Assembly (NCBI GenBank): GCA_022797375.1
Contig: JAAWKM010000011.1
Span: 1-44,965, forward strand
Reading direction: 5' to 3'
From: Lachnospiraceae bacterium
GTDB lineage: Bacteria > Bacillota > Clostridia > Lachnospirales > Lachnospiraceae
DNA: 44,965 nt
The notes beneath the pieces are model-generated. The model ran no database searches. It was not told the origin of the DNA and saw only the letters and a program-made list of their open reading frames with translations. Of the stretch, positions 16,486-27,209 are shown piece after piece. The position numbers and the translations under genes were made by a program. Every line of letters starts with the position of its first letter. The stretch's first letter is position 1.

Positions 16486-16597
16486 GTTACTATTCACAGC
16501 CGGTTAGATTCGAGGATTTTTGGCATGTTTTATGACAAAAATACGGGTTTTACAGCACTATTTGTTACTATGAGCGGCAGTAGCCGTGAATAGTAAC
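16486..16597 (+). repeat. Long D-family element, copy 2
   Basis: It begins GTTACTATTCACAGCC and contains the GAGGATTTTTGGCATG / CAAAAATACG hairpin shared with the other long D copies. It ends in a complete small D hairpin at 16564-16597 (GTTACTAT...ATAGTAAC). It takes up the middle of the 372-base gap between the PBP and spoIIR genes. Apart from an AT-rich stretch on either side, I see nothing else there. Confidence 0.75.
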
Positions 16598-16732
16598 AAT
16601 AGATGCGGCTGGTATATATTTGCGGTGGCTGAATATTCTAAAAATTCCAGGGAATAATGTCCATATAAACAGTTTTATTATTCATCAATTAAACCGTACT
16701 TACATATAATGTGCGTAGAAAAGAGGTAACAT

Positions 16733-17410
16733 ATGAAATCATATTTTAAAAACCTGCCAAAAGCACCAAAAGTGCCATTTCTTATATTTATTTATGCATT
16801 ATCTTTCTCCATGCTCCTTGCTGGTATTAAATTCTTTCATCCAGGCAGGACTGAAAGCCCTGCACAAATACAGGAAAATATTGCAAATAATATAATAAGG
16901 CTTCATGTAATTGCAAATAGTGATACAGAAAATGACCAGTTACTTAAATTAAAAGTGCGGGATGGCATAATAGGCGGGATTAAAGATTCTGTCGCAGGTG
17001 CTTCAACCGCCGCCAGTGCCGGGAAACTTCTGGCAGCACAGGAAGATAATATAAAAAATTCTGCCCTTGATATTATTTCTGTTAATGGATATAACTATCC
17101 TGTAAATGTTTCTCTGGAAGAAAGATATTTTCCTGTGAAATCATATGGTGACCTTGTATTTCCAGCAGGAAATTATAAAGCATTATGCGTTGAAATAGGG
17201 GAAGCAAAGGGAAGGAACTGGTGGTGTGTCCTTTTCCCAAGCCTTTGTTTCGTAGATGAAACTTATGCTGTTGTACCTGACAGTTCAAAAGAAAAGCTTA
17301 AAGAAACATTAAGCAGTGAAGAATATAAAAGCCTCCAGCAAGACAAAGAAGAAAAAGGGTTTTTTACACATTTAGCAATATACGACTGGTTCCGCAAGAA
17401 AACCGGCTAG
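16733..17410 (+). CDS. spoIIR: Stage II sporulation protein R
   Basis: SpoIIR is the secreted forespore signal that triggers SpoIIGA to process pro-sigma-E in the mother cell. The 225-residue protein has an N-terminal signal anchor (about residues 13-33). The family block NIIRLHVIANSDTENDQLLKLKVRDGI follows. A C-terminal WWCVLFPSLCFVD region is also typical. A GAGGT site precedes the ATG. It is a good sign that the organism carries sporulation genes. Sigma-F control is expected from the family, but I did not identify a clear sigma-F promoter. It is convergent with the GH59-like gene. Confidence 0.93.
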   Translation: MKSYFKNLPKAPKVPFLIFIYALSFSMLLAGIKFFHPGRTESPAQIQENIANNIIRLHVIANSDTENDQLLKLKVRDGIIGGIKDSVAGASTAASAGKLLAAQEDNIKNSALDIISVNGYNYPVNVSLEERYFPVKSYGDLVFPAGNYKALCVEIGEAKGRNWWCVLFPSLCFVDETYAVVPDSSKEKLKETLSSEEYKSLQQDKEEKGFFTHLAIYDWFRKKTG

Positions 17411-17442
17411 TAAACATTTCTATAATACATTGGGTATATGAC

Positions 17443-17528
17443 AATTTCCAGTTATCCCATGTCATTTAACCACCATAAGATAACTGGAAATTATAGATTA
17501 CTATTCAGCCTTACGGCTTAATAGTAAC
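17443..17528. repeat. C-type and D-type small palindromes between convergent genes
   Basis: Two palindromes lie side by side between spoIIR and the GH59-like gene. The first (17443-17492) has perfect 14-bp arms AATTTCCAGTTATC and GATAACTGGAAATT, the same TTTCCAGTTAT sequence found in the C-family termini. The second (17497-17528) is a D hairpin, ATTACTATTCAGCC/GGCTTAATAGTAAC, with a TTAC loop. Either could act as a terminator. Confidence 0.7.
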
Positions 17529-17547
17529 ACAGCAGGAGTATATAATA

Positions 17548-20379
17548 TTATTTATATACATCCCCAAGTATTCCTACCATATCAACCTTAAGCACCCCTT
17601 TTAACAGTTCAATTTTTACCATATGTTCTCCATATTCAAGCCCGTTTAATGAATATATCATATTCATATTACCAGCTTCCTGTGTTTTAACAGACTCCTG
17701 GTACACCTCACCATCAACTATAACACGCAGTTTTGCTTTATCAAATGTTCCTGCAAGTATTTCCAGCCCGGTACCAGTAAATGTATATTCCAAGGATGCA
17801 CCTGGTTTCTTGGCAGTTGAAATGCTACGCTGGTATACAAACATTGACTGTCCGTTTTCATGTGTCCATTCCCCATTATATACCAGCCTTGTATTCTTGC
17901 CAGGTGTTAAATCATATGTTTCCATATTATCAAGAAGTTCTGTATAATATGGCACTTCACCTTTTATTTTATCCACTCTTAAATTACTAAACTGTGTAAA
18001 TGTATATGAACTTCCAAGTCCAATACGCCCGGCAGTTATTGGTTTTTTATCATTATATACACCAGCTTCTTTATCATTTATATAAGCAGTTATTTTGCCA
18101 CCAGCACCCTCAAGCCTTAAATTATTCCATTGGTTAGCACCCTTCTTAAACCCGTCACCAGAACCAGCTTTGCCATGAAGTACTATTTCTCCCCTCCGGT
18201 ATAAGTTCCATTTGCCAGAAGAATATAACTGCAATGTATACCCTGAACTTGCTACAATTGTATGTGATGAACCTGTCTGCCTTATGGATATGGCCGCATA
18301 TGGCTGCTTCTTTGTATCTTCAAAAAGGACATCAGCAGAAGCAGCATAATTCATCCAGCGCAAATCACCAATTACTGTAACCGCATCACCATTATTCCAT
18401 GCACTTCCAATTCCATATGCATCTTCATCAAGCTGCTGGCGTAGCACATATCTGCCAGATTTTGTTTTATACACTTCAAATGCACCATTCAATGTGTGTG
18501 TATAACGTGCCATTGCCCCTGTGTCACCACCACGTGAAGCAATATAATCCTCTTCTTCACCTGTAAACCCGCCTTTGCCATCAAGCACAGGTACTTTTTT
18601 GCCAGTATAATCAAAATTATCTGCATAAAGATGTATACCAGATGTGTCCTGGCGGCTGCCTGTGCTATCAGTATCAAGTACAAAACGTTCCCCTTCAGCT
18701 GGTAATGCTTCTATGCGTCCTTCACATTCTGAAACATCAAGTGTGGTTACAGTCATTGCTGAAAATGGCAGGACTGTAACTTTATATTTTCCGTCACCTG
18801 AACCAGTTACATTGCCACAATATTTTAAATAATTCTCATTAAATGCACCTTCATCTGCTGCCCTCGTTTCCCATACTGCAAGCCCTGCATTTTCACTATA
18901 GTTTATATTTTGCACTGTAAAATTATAAACCATAGTATATTCACTGTCGTTTACAATCATAGTAGAGAAATTATCTTTTCCTGGTGATGCAAGTGTCATG
19001 TAATTTTCCCCGCCATTACGCCCGTTTACAGGATTTATTCCCTCTGCTGATGATGCACTTGCCTCTGGTATGGCACGCCATATCCCTGTTGTATTATTTT
19101 CATCTTCCCATCCTGTTTTAGCAAACTTACTAAGATGGGCTAACATAAGAAGCCCTGCATCATAATGTATCCATCCAGACCACGGATCTCTTGCGCTGGC
19201 AAGTTCTTTAAAAGAAAACTGCCCGCCTTCATAGAAAGAACCAATCCCTGGCTGGTATATTACATGTGAACGGCGTGAGTTTACAAATCCTTTTATAAAC
19301 GTATTAGCCATTTCAAGGGGGCTTCCTATACCTCCTATACCTGTTCCTGCAACAGAAGGGTCTTTAACATTATTAGAAGGACGGAAAGCAGAATTTGAAA
19401 ACACCGCCTGTGCCTCACTGTTCCACACTTCTTTATCCATTTCTTCTGCAAACCATTTCATACCACCATTATCATCATCATCTGTACTGTAATGGTAGCC
19501 TGTTACATCAACAGCATTATAAAAATCTTTGTCACTTTTAAGGAATTCTGCCACGCTTGCAGAAACTGTGCCAGATTCATCTGATACTACAAGCTTTATC
19601 TTTTTAAAAAGATTACGTGCAGTTTCATCTGGTATTGATTTCTCATCCTCTTCATCAATCCATTTTGCAAATTCCTTTGTAAACTTTACATCATCTTCGC
19701 CATTCCATCTTTCATTTGTATTAGGGTTAATATAATCAACAATAAAACCATACTGCTCATAAGCAGCAAGTATTGCCTCCTTATACCAGTTATAAATATC
19801 TTTACCTGTTTTAACCCATGCAGGTGCATTCCACTTTAAAATGCTTGTCTTTATATCTGGATTAATCCTTTTAGCATCTGCTGCCAGCTGCCAGCCTGGA
19901 TTGCGGAGTATATTTGTAACCTCATCCCTGCTTCTCTTAGTTGCTGTCTCTGGTCCTGTTGAGTTATTTCTGTCATTACCCATTTCAAGTTTAACATGGT
20001 TCATAATGGGATATTCACCACCAAACAAGTACTGCATAAGCTCTGCATACGCCTCAGGGGTTTCTGCCTTATAATCCATTAAAAGGTCACTTGTAGAGTT
20101 ACCACTAAGAATGCCGAATCCTTTATATGTAAGCCCGTTTTTATTATCCGTGCGTATATCATTGCCATCTATAATTATATTATATTCCCTGGCATCTGCC
20201 GGCATCTCCCTGTTAAATATATTTGTTATATCTGGCATACTTGTATTTTCCTCCTGTTTACTAGATGAATTTTCTTTACCTGTTTCTTCATTTTTCCTGC
20301 CAGCACATGAAGTGCAGCTTAACATAATTGAAAGGCTTATTAAAACAGCACCTGCCTTTTTTAAATTTAACTTTCCCAA
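17548..20379 (-). CDS. Secreted lipoprotein glycoside hydrolase, GH59 (galactocerebrosidase)-like
   Basis: This 943-residue protein looks like a GH59 enzyme, a family of beta-galactosidases that includes human galactocerebrosidase. The start is a TTG at 20379, directly after a GGAGGAGGAG site. It gives a proper lipoprotein signal (KKAGAVLISLSIMLSCTSC, Cys22 or Cys25 acylated). The catalytic barrel opens with YKGFGILSGNSTSDLL (85-100). The probable acid/base is Glu223 (NTNERW) and the nucleophile Glu322 (EVWNSEAQ). A laminin-G-like beta domain follows (about 640-810), then a C-terminal carbohydrate-binding-like beta domain (about 815-943). It would sit on the outer face of the cell membrane and release galactose from glycolipids or galactosides. 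The AraC regulator upstream in the same direction probably controls it. Confidence 0.82.
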   Translation of the reverse strand: MGKLNLKKAGAVLISLSIMLSCTSCAGRKNEETGKENSSSKQEENTSMPDITNIFNREMPADAREYNIIIDGNDIRTDNKNGLTYKGFGILSGNSTSDLLMDYKAETPEAYAELMQYLFGGEYPIMNHVKLEMGNDRNNSTGPETATKRSRDEVTNILRNPGWQLAADAKRINPDIKTSILKWNAPAWVKTGKDIYNWYKEAILAAYEQYGFIVDYINPNTNERWNGEDDVKFTKEFAKWIDEEDEKSIPDETARNLFKKIKLVVSDESGTVSASVAEFLKSDKDFYNAVDVTGYHYSTDDDDNGGMKWFAEEMDKEVWNSEAQAVFSNSAFRPSNNVKDPSVAGTGIGGIGSPLEMANTFIKGFVNSRRSHVIYQPGIGSFYEGGQFSFKELASARDPWSGWIHYDAGLLMLAHLSKFAKTGWEDENNTTGIWRAIPEASASSAEGINPVNGRNGGENYMTLASPGKDNFSTMIVNDSEYTMVYNFTVQNINYSENAGLAVWETRAADEGAFNENYLKYCGNVTGSGDGKYKVTVLPFSAMTVTTLDVSECEGRIEALPAEGERFVLDTDSTGSRQDTSGIHLYADNFDYTGKKVPVLDGKGGFTGEEEDYIASRGGDTGAMARYTHTLNGAFEVYKTKSGRYVLRQQLDEDAYGIGSAWNNGDAVTVIGDLRWMNYAASADVLFEDTKKQPYAAISIRQTGSSHTIVASSGYTLQLYSSGKWNLYRRGEIVLHGKAGSGDGFKKGANQWNNLRLEGAGGKITAYINDKEAGVYNDKKPITAGRIGLGSSYTFTQFSNLRVDKIKGEVPYYTELLDNMETYDLTPGKNTRLVYNGEWTHENGQSMFVYQRSISTAKKPGASLEYTFTGTGLEILAGTFDKAKLRVIVDGEVYQESVKTQEAGNMNMIYSLNGLEYGEHMVKIELLKGVLKVDMVGILGDVYK

Positions 20380-20515
20380 TGTCTCCTCCTCCTGTTTTGA
20401 AATAGTTAAAAAATAATGTCTGTTGTAAAATATTGTAACAATAACCAATAATTAATCCAATCTGAAATAATTTGCAAAATATTAAAATATTAACATATTC
20501 CATATACCATATGTT

Positions 20516-21337
20516 TTATAGAATAATGTGGTATTTCTTTATTTTACGGTATTCCCCTGGTGAAATACCCTCATACTTTTTAAATACCATTCCAAAATAA
20601 TTTGCATCATTATATCCTGTTTCTTCACCAATAGCAGCAATACTTTTATTTGTATTAATAAGAAGCACTTTTGCTTCTGAAATTCTCTTCTTTGTAAGAT
20701 ATTCTAACGGCCTCATCCCCATTTTCTTTTTAAAGACACGGCAGAAATGCTGCCTTGAAATACCACACAATTCTGATAATTCATGCAGGCTTATATCTTT
20801 GTTAAAATTTTTATCAATATATGTAATAGCATTTTTAATAATACTATTTGCAGGAGTATCTTCATTTAACAGCAACACATCCCGTACAGCCAGTATATAT
20901 TCATAAACCAGAAGAGAGCATTTTTCATCCATGCTGCCAGAACTTTTTGCAGAAGCATATATCATATCAAAAAGCCTTTTAATATTATCTATGCTTTTAG
21001 GTTTTTTACAAATATAATCTGGAAATCCAAGCCGCTGCATTATCTCTGCCAGATAATCCCCTCTAAAAACCACCCAGCATGTAGTCCATTGCCCGCCAAG
21101 TGGATAGTATTCATGAGAAATACCTGGTTTTACATAAAATATAGTGCCTTTTTTATTAACAAATGATTTATTATCTATATTTAGAATACCTTCGCCATCA
21201 AGTGTAAATAAAATCTGATGTGAAACCAGGCCATTTTCCCTCAAAACATGATATTCGGGTGATGCGGTACCCACTCCAGACAAATAAAATGGAAAACACG
21301 CCTGGCTTGCAATAACAGGGTAAACATAATTAAACAT
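20516..21337 (-). CDS. AraC-family transcriptional regulator with cupin sensor domain
   Basis: The 273-residue protein has an N-terminal AraC-type cupin domain (about 1-150: GEGILNIDNKSF, then FYVKPGISHEYYPLGG). Its C-terminus is a double-HTH DNA-binding domain (about 170-268: LHELSELCGISRQHFCRVFKKKMGMRPLEYL, then AIGEETGYNDANYFGMVFKKYEGISPGEYR). Such regulators sense sugars. It lies 136 bases upstream of the GH59-like gene in the same direction, so sensing galactose or a galactoside and activating that gene is a fair inference. The gap between them (20380-20515) is AT-rich with no firm promoter call. Confidence 0.92.
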   Translation of the reverse strand: MFNYVYPVIASQACFPFYLSGVGTASPEYHVLRENGLVSHQILFTLDGEGILNIDNKSFVNKKGTIFYVKPGISHEYYPLGGQWTTCWVVFRGDYLAEIMQRLGFPDYICKKPKSIDNIKRLFDMIYASAKSSGSMDEKCSLLVYEYILAVRDVLLLNEDTPANSIIKNAITYIDKNFNKDISLHELSELCGISRQHFCRVFKKKMGMRPLEYLTKKRISEAKVLLINTNKSIAAIGEETGYNDANYFGMVFKKYEGISPGEYRKIKKYHIIL

Positions 21338-21542
21338 CCTTAAGCTCCTTCCTTTTCCATACCAGGTAAAATAATAAACTGCACAGTTAAATCTATCCTG
21401 GATATTTATATAAGAATATTAACATATATCAAGAAATGTGAAAATTATTAAAAATATCTCCTGTAAATAAACAATAAAAGCCAATAGAAATCTTAAACTT
21501 TTATAAATATTTAATATTTGGTGCTTTTTTCCTTTTATATGC

Positions 21543-21570
21543 TAAATTTATGCAGCTACAGACCCGATAT
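21543..21570 (+). promoter_or_regulatory. SigD (sigma-28) flagellar-type promoter
   Basis: TAAA (21543-21546), 16 bases, then CCCGATAT (21563-21570) closely matches the SigD/sigma-28 consensus TAAA-N15-GCCGATAT. It lies about 100 bases ahead of the 211-residue protein gene, leaving a leader of about 95 bases. The rest of the 335-base gap 21338-21672 is AT-rich with no other signal I can name. Confidence 0.7.
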
Positions 21571-21672
21571 AAATAATACAATAATAATCTGGTTTACATA
21601 GATTGTTAGAAACATTAGTCATTATATACAGCCAGGGGACTGGCGGAAATGGTATAAAAGGAGGTTTATATT

Positions 21673-22308
21673 ATGAGCGTATCATCAATATCAGGAGCAA
21701 CACAAACATACGAAACTACTACTGCTGCCGCTTCTGCAACTGCTGCTAAGGAAGCACAGCAGAAGGAAACATCAACAACAGAAAAAAATACAGCTAACGA
21801 AGTTGTCTATGAAAAAGGAGACACTAAAAAGAAAGACAGTGCCAACCAGATTTATAACAGGGATGCTGTTATTTCTAAATTAAAGGCAGACCAGAAATCA
21901 CGTGCGGATTCAATGAGAAGCCTTGTTGAGAAGTTAATTTCAAAACAGACTAATAAATTTGGCATTGCAAACCAGAGTTTATCAGCTATATTTGGTGAAG
22001 CAGCTAAAAATGCTGACCCTGAAACAATCAGGAAAGCACAGGAAGATATTTCCGAAGATGGTTACTGGGGTGTTAATAAAACATCAGACAGGCTTGTAAG
22101 CATGGCAATAGCATTATCAGGCGGAGATACAAGCAAAGCTGATGAAATGATGGCTGCTATCCAGAAGGGCTATGACAAAGCTACTGCTGCATGGGGCAAA
22201 GAACTCCCTGATATTTCCAAGAGAACATTAGAAGCTACAAAGCAGAAAATGGAAGACTGGAAGAACGGCAAGACAACAGCACAGGATTATGCAGAATATC
22301 TTAACTAA
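21673..22308 (+). CDS. Conserved protein with GYWGV/TSDR block, SigD-promoted
   Basis: A 211-residue protein of unknown function. The first 60 residues are Ser/Thr/Ala/Gln-rich and probably disordered. Residues 60-100 are helical. The C-terminal half holds a conserved-looking block, EDGYWGVNKTSDRLVSMAIA, followed by LSGGDTSKADEMMAAIQKGYDKA and a Trp-containing helix. I recall this block in uncharacterised proteins of motile bacteria but cannot name a function. There is no signal peptide or membrane helix, and no cysteine. A GGAGG site precedes the ATG, a SigD-type promoter lies upstream and a strong terminator follows, so it is a single-gene unit. A role linked to motility or flagella is inferred from the promoter only. 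Confidence 0.8.
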   Translation: MSVSSISGATQTYETTTAAASATAAKEAQQKETSTTEKNTANEVVYEKGDTKKKDSANQIYNRDAVISKLKADQKSRADSMRSLVEKLISKQTNKFGIANQSLSAIFGEAAKNADPETIRKAQEDISEDGYWGVNKTSDRLVSMAIALSGGDTSKADEMMAAIQKGYDKATAAWGKELPDISKRTLEATKQKMEDWKNGKTTAQDYAEYLN

Positions 22309-22345
22309 TCTTTATTAAAAGAAGCCTGGAAATATATCCGTCTAT

Positions 22346-22402
22346 TTGCAGTATGCCAGTAAAAAATATAATTTTTTTATTTTCTGGCATACTGCAAGTT
22401 TT
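22346..22402 (+). terminator. Strong Rho-independent terminator
   Basis: A perfect 14-bp stem, TTGCAGTATGCCAG (22346-22359) with CTGGCATACTGCAA (22384-22397), has an AT-rich inner loop and is followed by GTTTTTG. It ends the SigD-driven transcript. Confidence 0.8.
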
Positions 22403-22420
22403 TGTTATCATTCACTGTTT

Positions 22421-22453
22421 GTTACTATGAACAGCATAGCTGTGAATAGTGAC
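22421..22453. repeat. D-family 33-bp hairpin
   Basis: GTTACTATGAACAGC and GCTGTGAATAGTGAC pair almost fully around ATA. It lies between the terminator and the start of the next gene, about 40 bases ahead of the start codon. Confidence 0.75.
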
Positions 22454-22493
22454 AAATTTTTAGTTTTAGAATGAAAAAGGGGGAAACAATATT

Positions 22494-23702
22494 TTGATAC
22501 CAGCATTAAATAATTTTACAATGCCACAAGGCATAAATAACTATACACAACAAGATTTCAAACCAGAAACATCTTATATAGACAAACCAGAAAATCCCAT
22601 TAGTGATTCATTTCTTGGAAATAGTATGATTGGCAATATTTGTTTATCAGCAGAATATTCTGATAAAAGTTCTTACAATAATCCTGTTATTTCGGTAACT
22701 ATGAAATCCAATGATATATTAGAAAAGATTGATATAAATATTAATTCTGTTAATCCAGAAAATGCAACAAGCATTGAAATGTTTGCTTTTTGCAAATATA
22801 CTGAATCAAAACTTCCTGACTCCCCTATGTTTTTTGCCGCCTGGGAGAAATTAACCCAGTTCCAGGAAATTGCAGAAAAAAACAATATGTTTGAACCAGC
22901 GTATAATACAACAGATTGTAAAAACATCAAAAAAGACTGGGATTCAATGGTAAATAACGTAAATAATATTTTAATGAAAGAAGGAGATTATAACCAATTA
23001 ATAACTGGAAAAAAACTTGAAGGTATATTTTCAGGTGATATTGGTAAATGTTCAACTAAATACCAAGTATGTGGAATGAAGATACATTATGACAAGGAAG
23101 AGATTGTAGAAGATATTGGAATCTGGAATTTACCAGGACATATAGATTTAATGTTTTCCAGCACCCGGGAAATAGTATGTATTGACCAGAATTCCTCTGT
23201 TATATTATGGTCACTTTCCCTTTCAGAAGAAGAAGCAGATTTGTCCCGGTCTTTTTTCTCACTTCCAGAAACAGAAATATATAAACCTTATGTGGCTGAT
23301 ATAAATTTCTGGAAAAGTTATTTTGATGGCAGCCTTGATTTAAACAGACTGGATGAATTTAATAAAATAGTTGAAGATAAAAACCAAAATAACAGTTTTA
23401 ACGAAAACTGTCCAGATGAAGTAAAACATGCATGGGATACAGCAGAGGAATTATCAGGTTTTAACCCATTTGGAATTTTTGCTGATGGCAAAATAGAATA
23501 CTTCTCAGAATACTTGAAACAAATGCTTATAAACTTTTTACTAGGAACCGATACTAATGTACTTGGCAATACAAAAGAACAGGCATATGAATTTGCCCAG
23601 ACAGCTATTAATTCTATTGAAAAAAATAATTATAACAGTTATTATACAGAAATAAAAAATAACGAAAAAGAATTTTGGAAAATTTTTTTAGCTAATTTAT
23701 AG
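22494..23702 (+). CDS. Protein of unknown function (402 residues)
   Basis: I do not recognise this protein. It uses a TTG start after a strong AAAGGGGGAAA site; ATG 22521 is the next option. It has no signal peptide or membrane helix, is acidic and Asn-rich, and contains few cysteines. A central region with GIWNLPGHIDLMFSS followed by IVCIDQNSSVILWSLSLS looks like a beta-rich fold. The C-terminus is helical (TKEQAYEFAQTAINSIEKNN). Codon use is more AT-rich than its neighbours, which may point to transfer. It stands alone between a D-family hairpin and an SdpI-like gene. It could be a cytoplasmic or exported effector-like protein, but nothing in the sequence settles this. Confidence 0.65.
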   Translation: MIPALNNFTMPQGINNYTQQDFKPETSYIDKPENPISDSFLGNSMIGNICLSAEYSDKSSYNNPVISVTMKSNDILEKIDININSVNPENATSIEMFAFCKYTESKLPDSPMFFAAWEKLTQFQEIAEKNNMFEPAYNTTDCKNIKKDWDSMVNNVNNILMKEGDYNQLITGKKLEGIFSGDIGKCSTKYQVCGMKIHYDKEEIVEDIGIWNLPGHIDLMFSSTREIVCIDQNSSVILWSLSLSEEEADLSRSFFSLPETEIYKPYVADINFWKSYFDGSLDLNRLDEFNKIVEDKNQNNSFNENCPDEVKHAWDTAEELSGFNPFGIFADGKIEYFSEYLKQMLINFLLGTDTNVLGNTKEQAYEFAQTAINSIEKNNYNSYYTEIKNNEKEFWKIFLANL

Positions 23703-23808
23703 CAAAAGTAATACTTATATACTATGTGTTAATACTTAGATGATATAATTTAATGCCAAAAATTGTAGAATTACATAAACGTAAAATACAGTTTGCAGAG
23801 GGGTAAAT

Positions 23809-23868
23809 ATGGAAATTAAAATTATTTCAGGAAAAGAATTAAATAATGGACAGAAAATGGAGGGATAA
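23809..23868 (+). CDS. Possible 19-residue leader or gene remnant
   Basis: A short reading frame, MEIKIISGKELNNGQKMEG, has a good ribosome site (GAGGGG) and ends within the ribosome site of the SdpI-like gene. This suggests translational coupling. It may also be the remaining start of a deleted gene. Low confidence. Confidence 0.3.
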   Translation: MEIKIISGKELNNGQKMEG

Positions 23869-23873
23869 AATAT

Positions 23874-24227
23874 ATGTATTCTTTATTGGTTACAAACCTT
23901 ATTATGCCATTTGTAATGATTTTAACTGGATATATGTTAAAAAAACATCCTGTGCAGGATATGAAATCAGGTAACGGATATAATACATCTGTTTCACGGA
24001 GAACCCAGGCACACTGGGATTATGCACAAAGTATTGCACCTGGCATTTTTATATCCCTTGGAAAAGTTTTAGGAGTAATTGAAATTGTATTAAGCCTGGT
24101 GATGTTTATATTCCATGTCCCAGTCCGTGCTTCCCTTATTACTGGAAATTTTGCAGGAATTGCGTTTTTGTTTTTGGGGTTTTATAAAACTGATTCAGAA
24201 ATAAAAAAGAAGTTTACAGATAAATAA
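23874..24227 (+). CDS. SdpI/YhfL-like small membrane protein
   Basis: The 117-residue protein has three likely membrane helices (about 3-22, 56-80, 86-107). Between the first two lies the soluble signature GNGYNTSVSRRTQAHWDYAQ, which resembles the GYRTP...W..AN motif of SdpI-family proteins. In Bacillus, SdpI gives immunity to the SdpC toxin and controls the SdpR repressor. No sdpC or sdpR neighbours are seen, so immunity is not implied. GGAGGGA lies eight bases before the ATG. It is followed by a bidirectional terminator. Confidence 0.65.
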   Translation: MYSLLVTNLIMPFVMILTGYMLKKHPVQDMKSGNGYNTSVSRRTQAHWDYAQSIAPGIFISLGKVLGVIEIVLSLVMFIFHVPVRASLITGNFAGIAFLFLGFYKTDSEIKKKFTDK

Positions 24228-24235
24228 ATTTTATT

Positions 24236-24281
24236 ACAACAATGCCGCGGGCATTACTGCCCACAGCATTGTTGTTTTCTT
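24236..24281. terminator. Bidirectional terminator between SdpI-like gene and atpC
   Basis: ACAACAATGC (24236-24245) pairs with GCATTGTTGT (24266-24275), with an inner GGCA/TGCC stem. On the plus strand TTTTCTTAT follows; on the minus strand an AATAAAATTTATTT stretch follows. It ends both the SdpI-like and the ATP synthase transcripts. Confidence 0.75.
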
Positions 24282-24289
24282 ATACAGTC

Positions 24290-24700
24290 CTATTTATATC
24301 TGCCTGCAATATCAATTCTTGTCAGTGCCTTTTTAAGTGCAAGTTCTGCACGCATCATATCAACAGACTTTTCACCACTTTTTAAGCGGCGCTCTGCACG
24401 CAGCTTTGCCTCTTCGGCGCGGTTTACATCTATCTCATCTGGCCATTCACATGACTCGGCAAGTATAGTTACCTTGCTTTTTGTGATTTTAACAAATCCA
24501 TCATGAAGTGCAGCTTCTTTTTTGCCATCTGCCTGTTTTATACGCAGGACTCCTGGCTCAAGAATAACTGTAAGAGGAATGTGGCCGGCCAGTACACCAA
24601 TCTCGCCCTCTGTAGTCTTCATTTCTACCATTTCTGCATCGCCATCAAAGAATACACGCGTAGGGGAGATAATCTGTAAGTTGAACGTTTTGTCAGCCAT
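24290..24700 (-). CDS. atpC: F1 ATP synthase epsilon subunit
   Basis: The 136-residue epsilon subunit belongs to the central stalk and can inhibit ATP hydrolysis. The N-terminal beta-sandwich is typical (FNLQIISPTRVFFDGDAEMVEMKTTEGEIGVLAGHIPLT). The C-terminal two-helix domain is also present (VNRAEEAKLRAERRL...RAELALKKALTRI). AAAGGAG lies six bases before the ATG. It is the last gene of the operon, 13 bases after atpD, and is followed by the terminator. Confidence 0.95.
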   Translation of the reverse strand: MADKTFNLQIISPTRVFFDGDAEMVEMKTTEGEIGVLAGHIPLTVILEPGVLRIKQADGKKEAALHDGFVKITKSKVTILAESCEWPDEIDVNRAEEAKLRAERRLKSGEKSVDMMRAELALKKALTRIDIAGRYK

Positions 24701-24713
24701 ACTGGTCTCCTTT

Positions 24714-27132
<2,419 letters not shown>

Positions 27133-27171
27133 ATTAACCCTCATTTCTGCGCTGCATTTTCCACATCAGCC

Positions 27172-27197
27172 TTGTGCCAGGCAGCGCGCAGGCACAA
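27172..27197 (-). other. Intercistronic hairpin between atpA and atpG
   Basis: TTGTGCC (27172-27178) pairs with GGCACAA (27191-27197) around a GC-rich loop. It has no T run, so it is more likely an RNA processing or stability element than a terminator. Confidence 0.5.
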
Positions 27198-27209
27198 ATG
27201 CCAGCATAA

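Noticed and set aside
16500-16520. GGTTAGATTCGAGG resembling a tRNA T-arm
   Set aside because: No acceptor stem or anticodon arm is present, and the sequence belongs to the D-family repeat.
23874-24227. An Sdp toxin-immunity system
   Set aside because: Only the SdpI-like protein is present; no SdpA/B/C toxin genes or SdpR regulator are found next to it.
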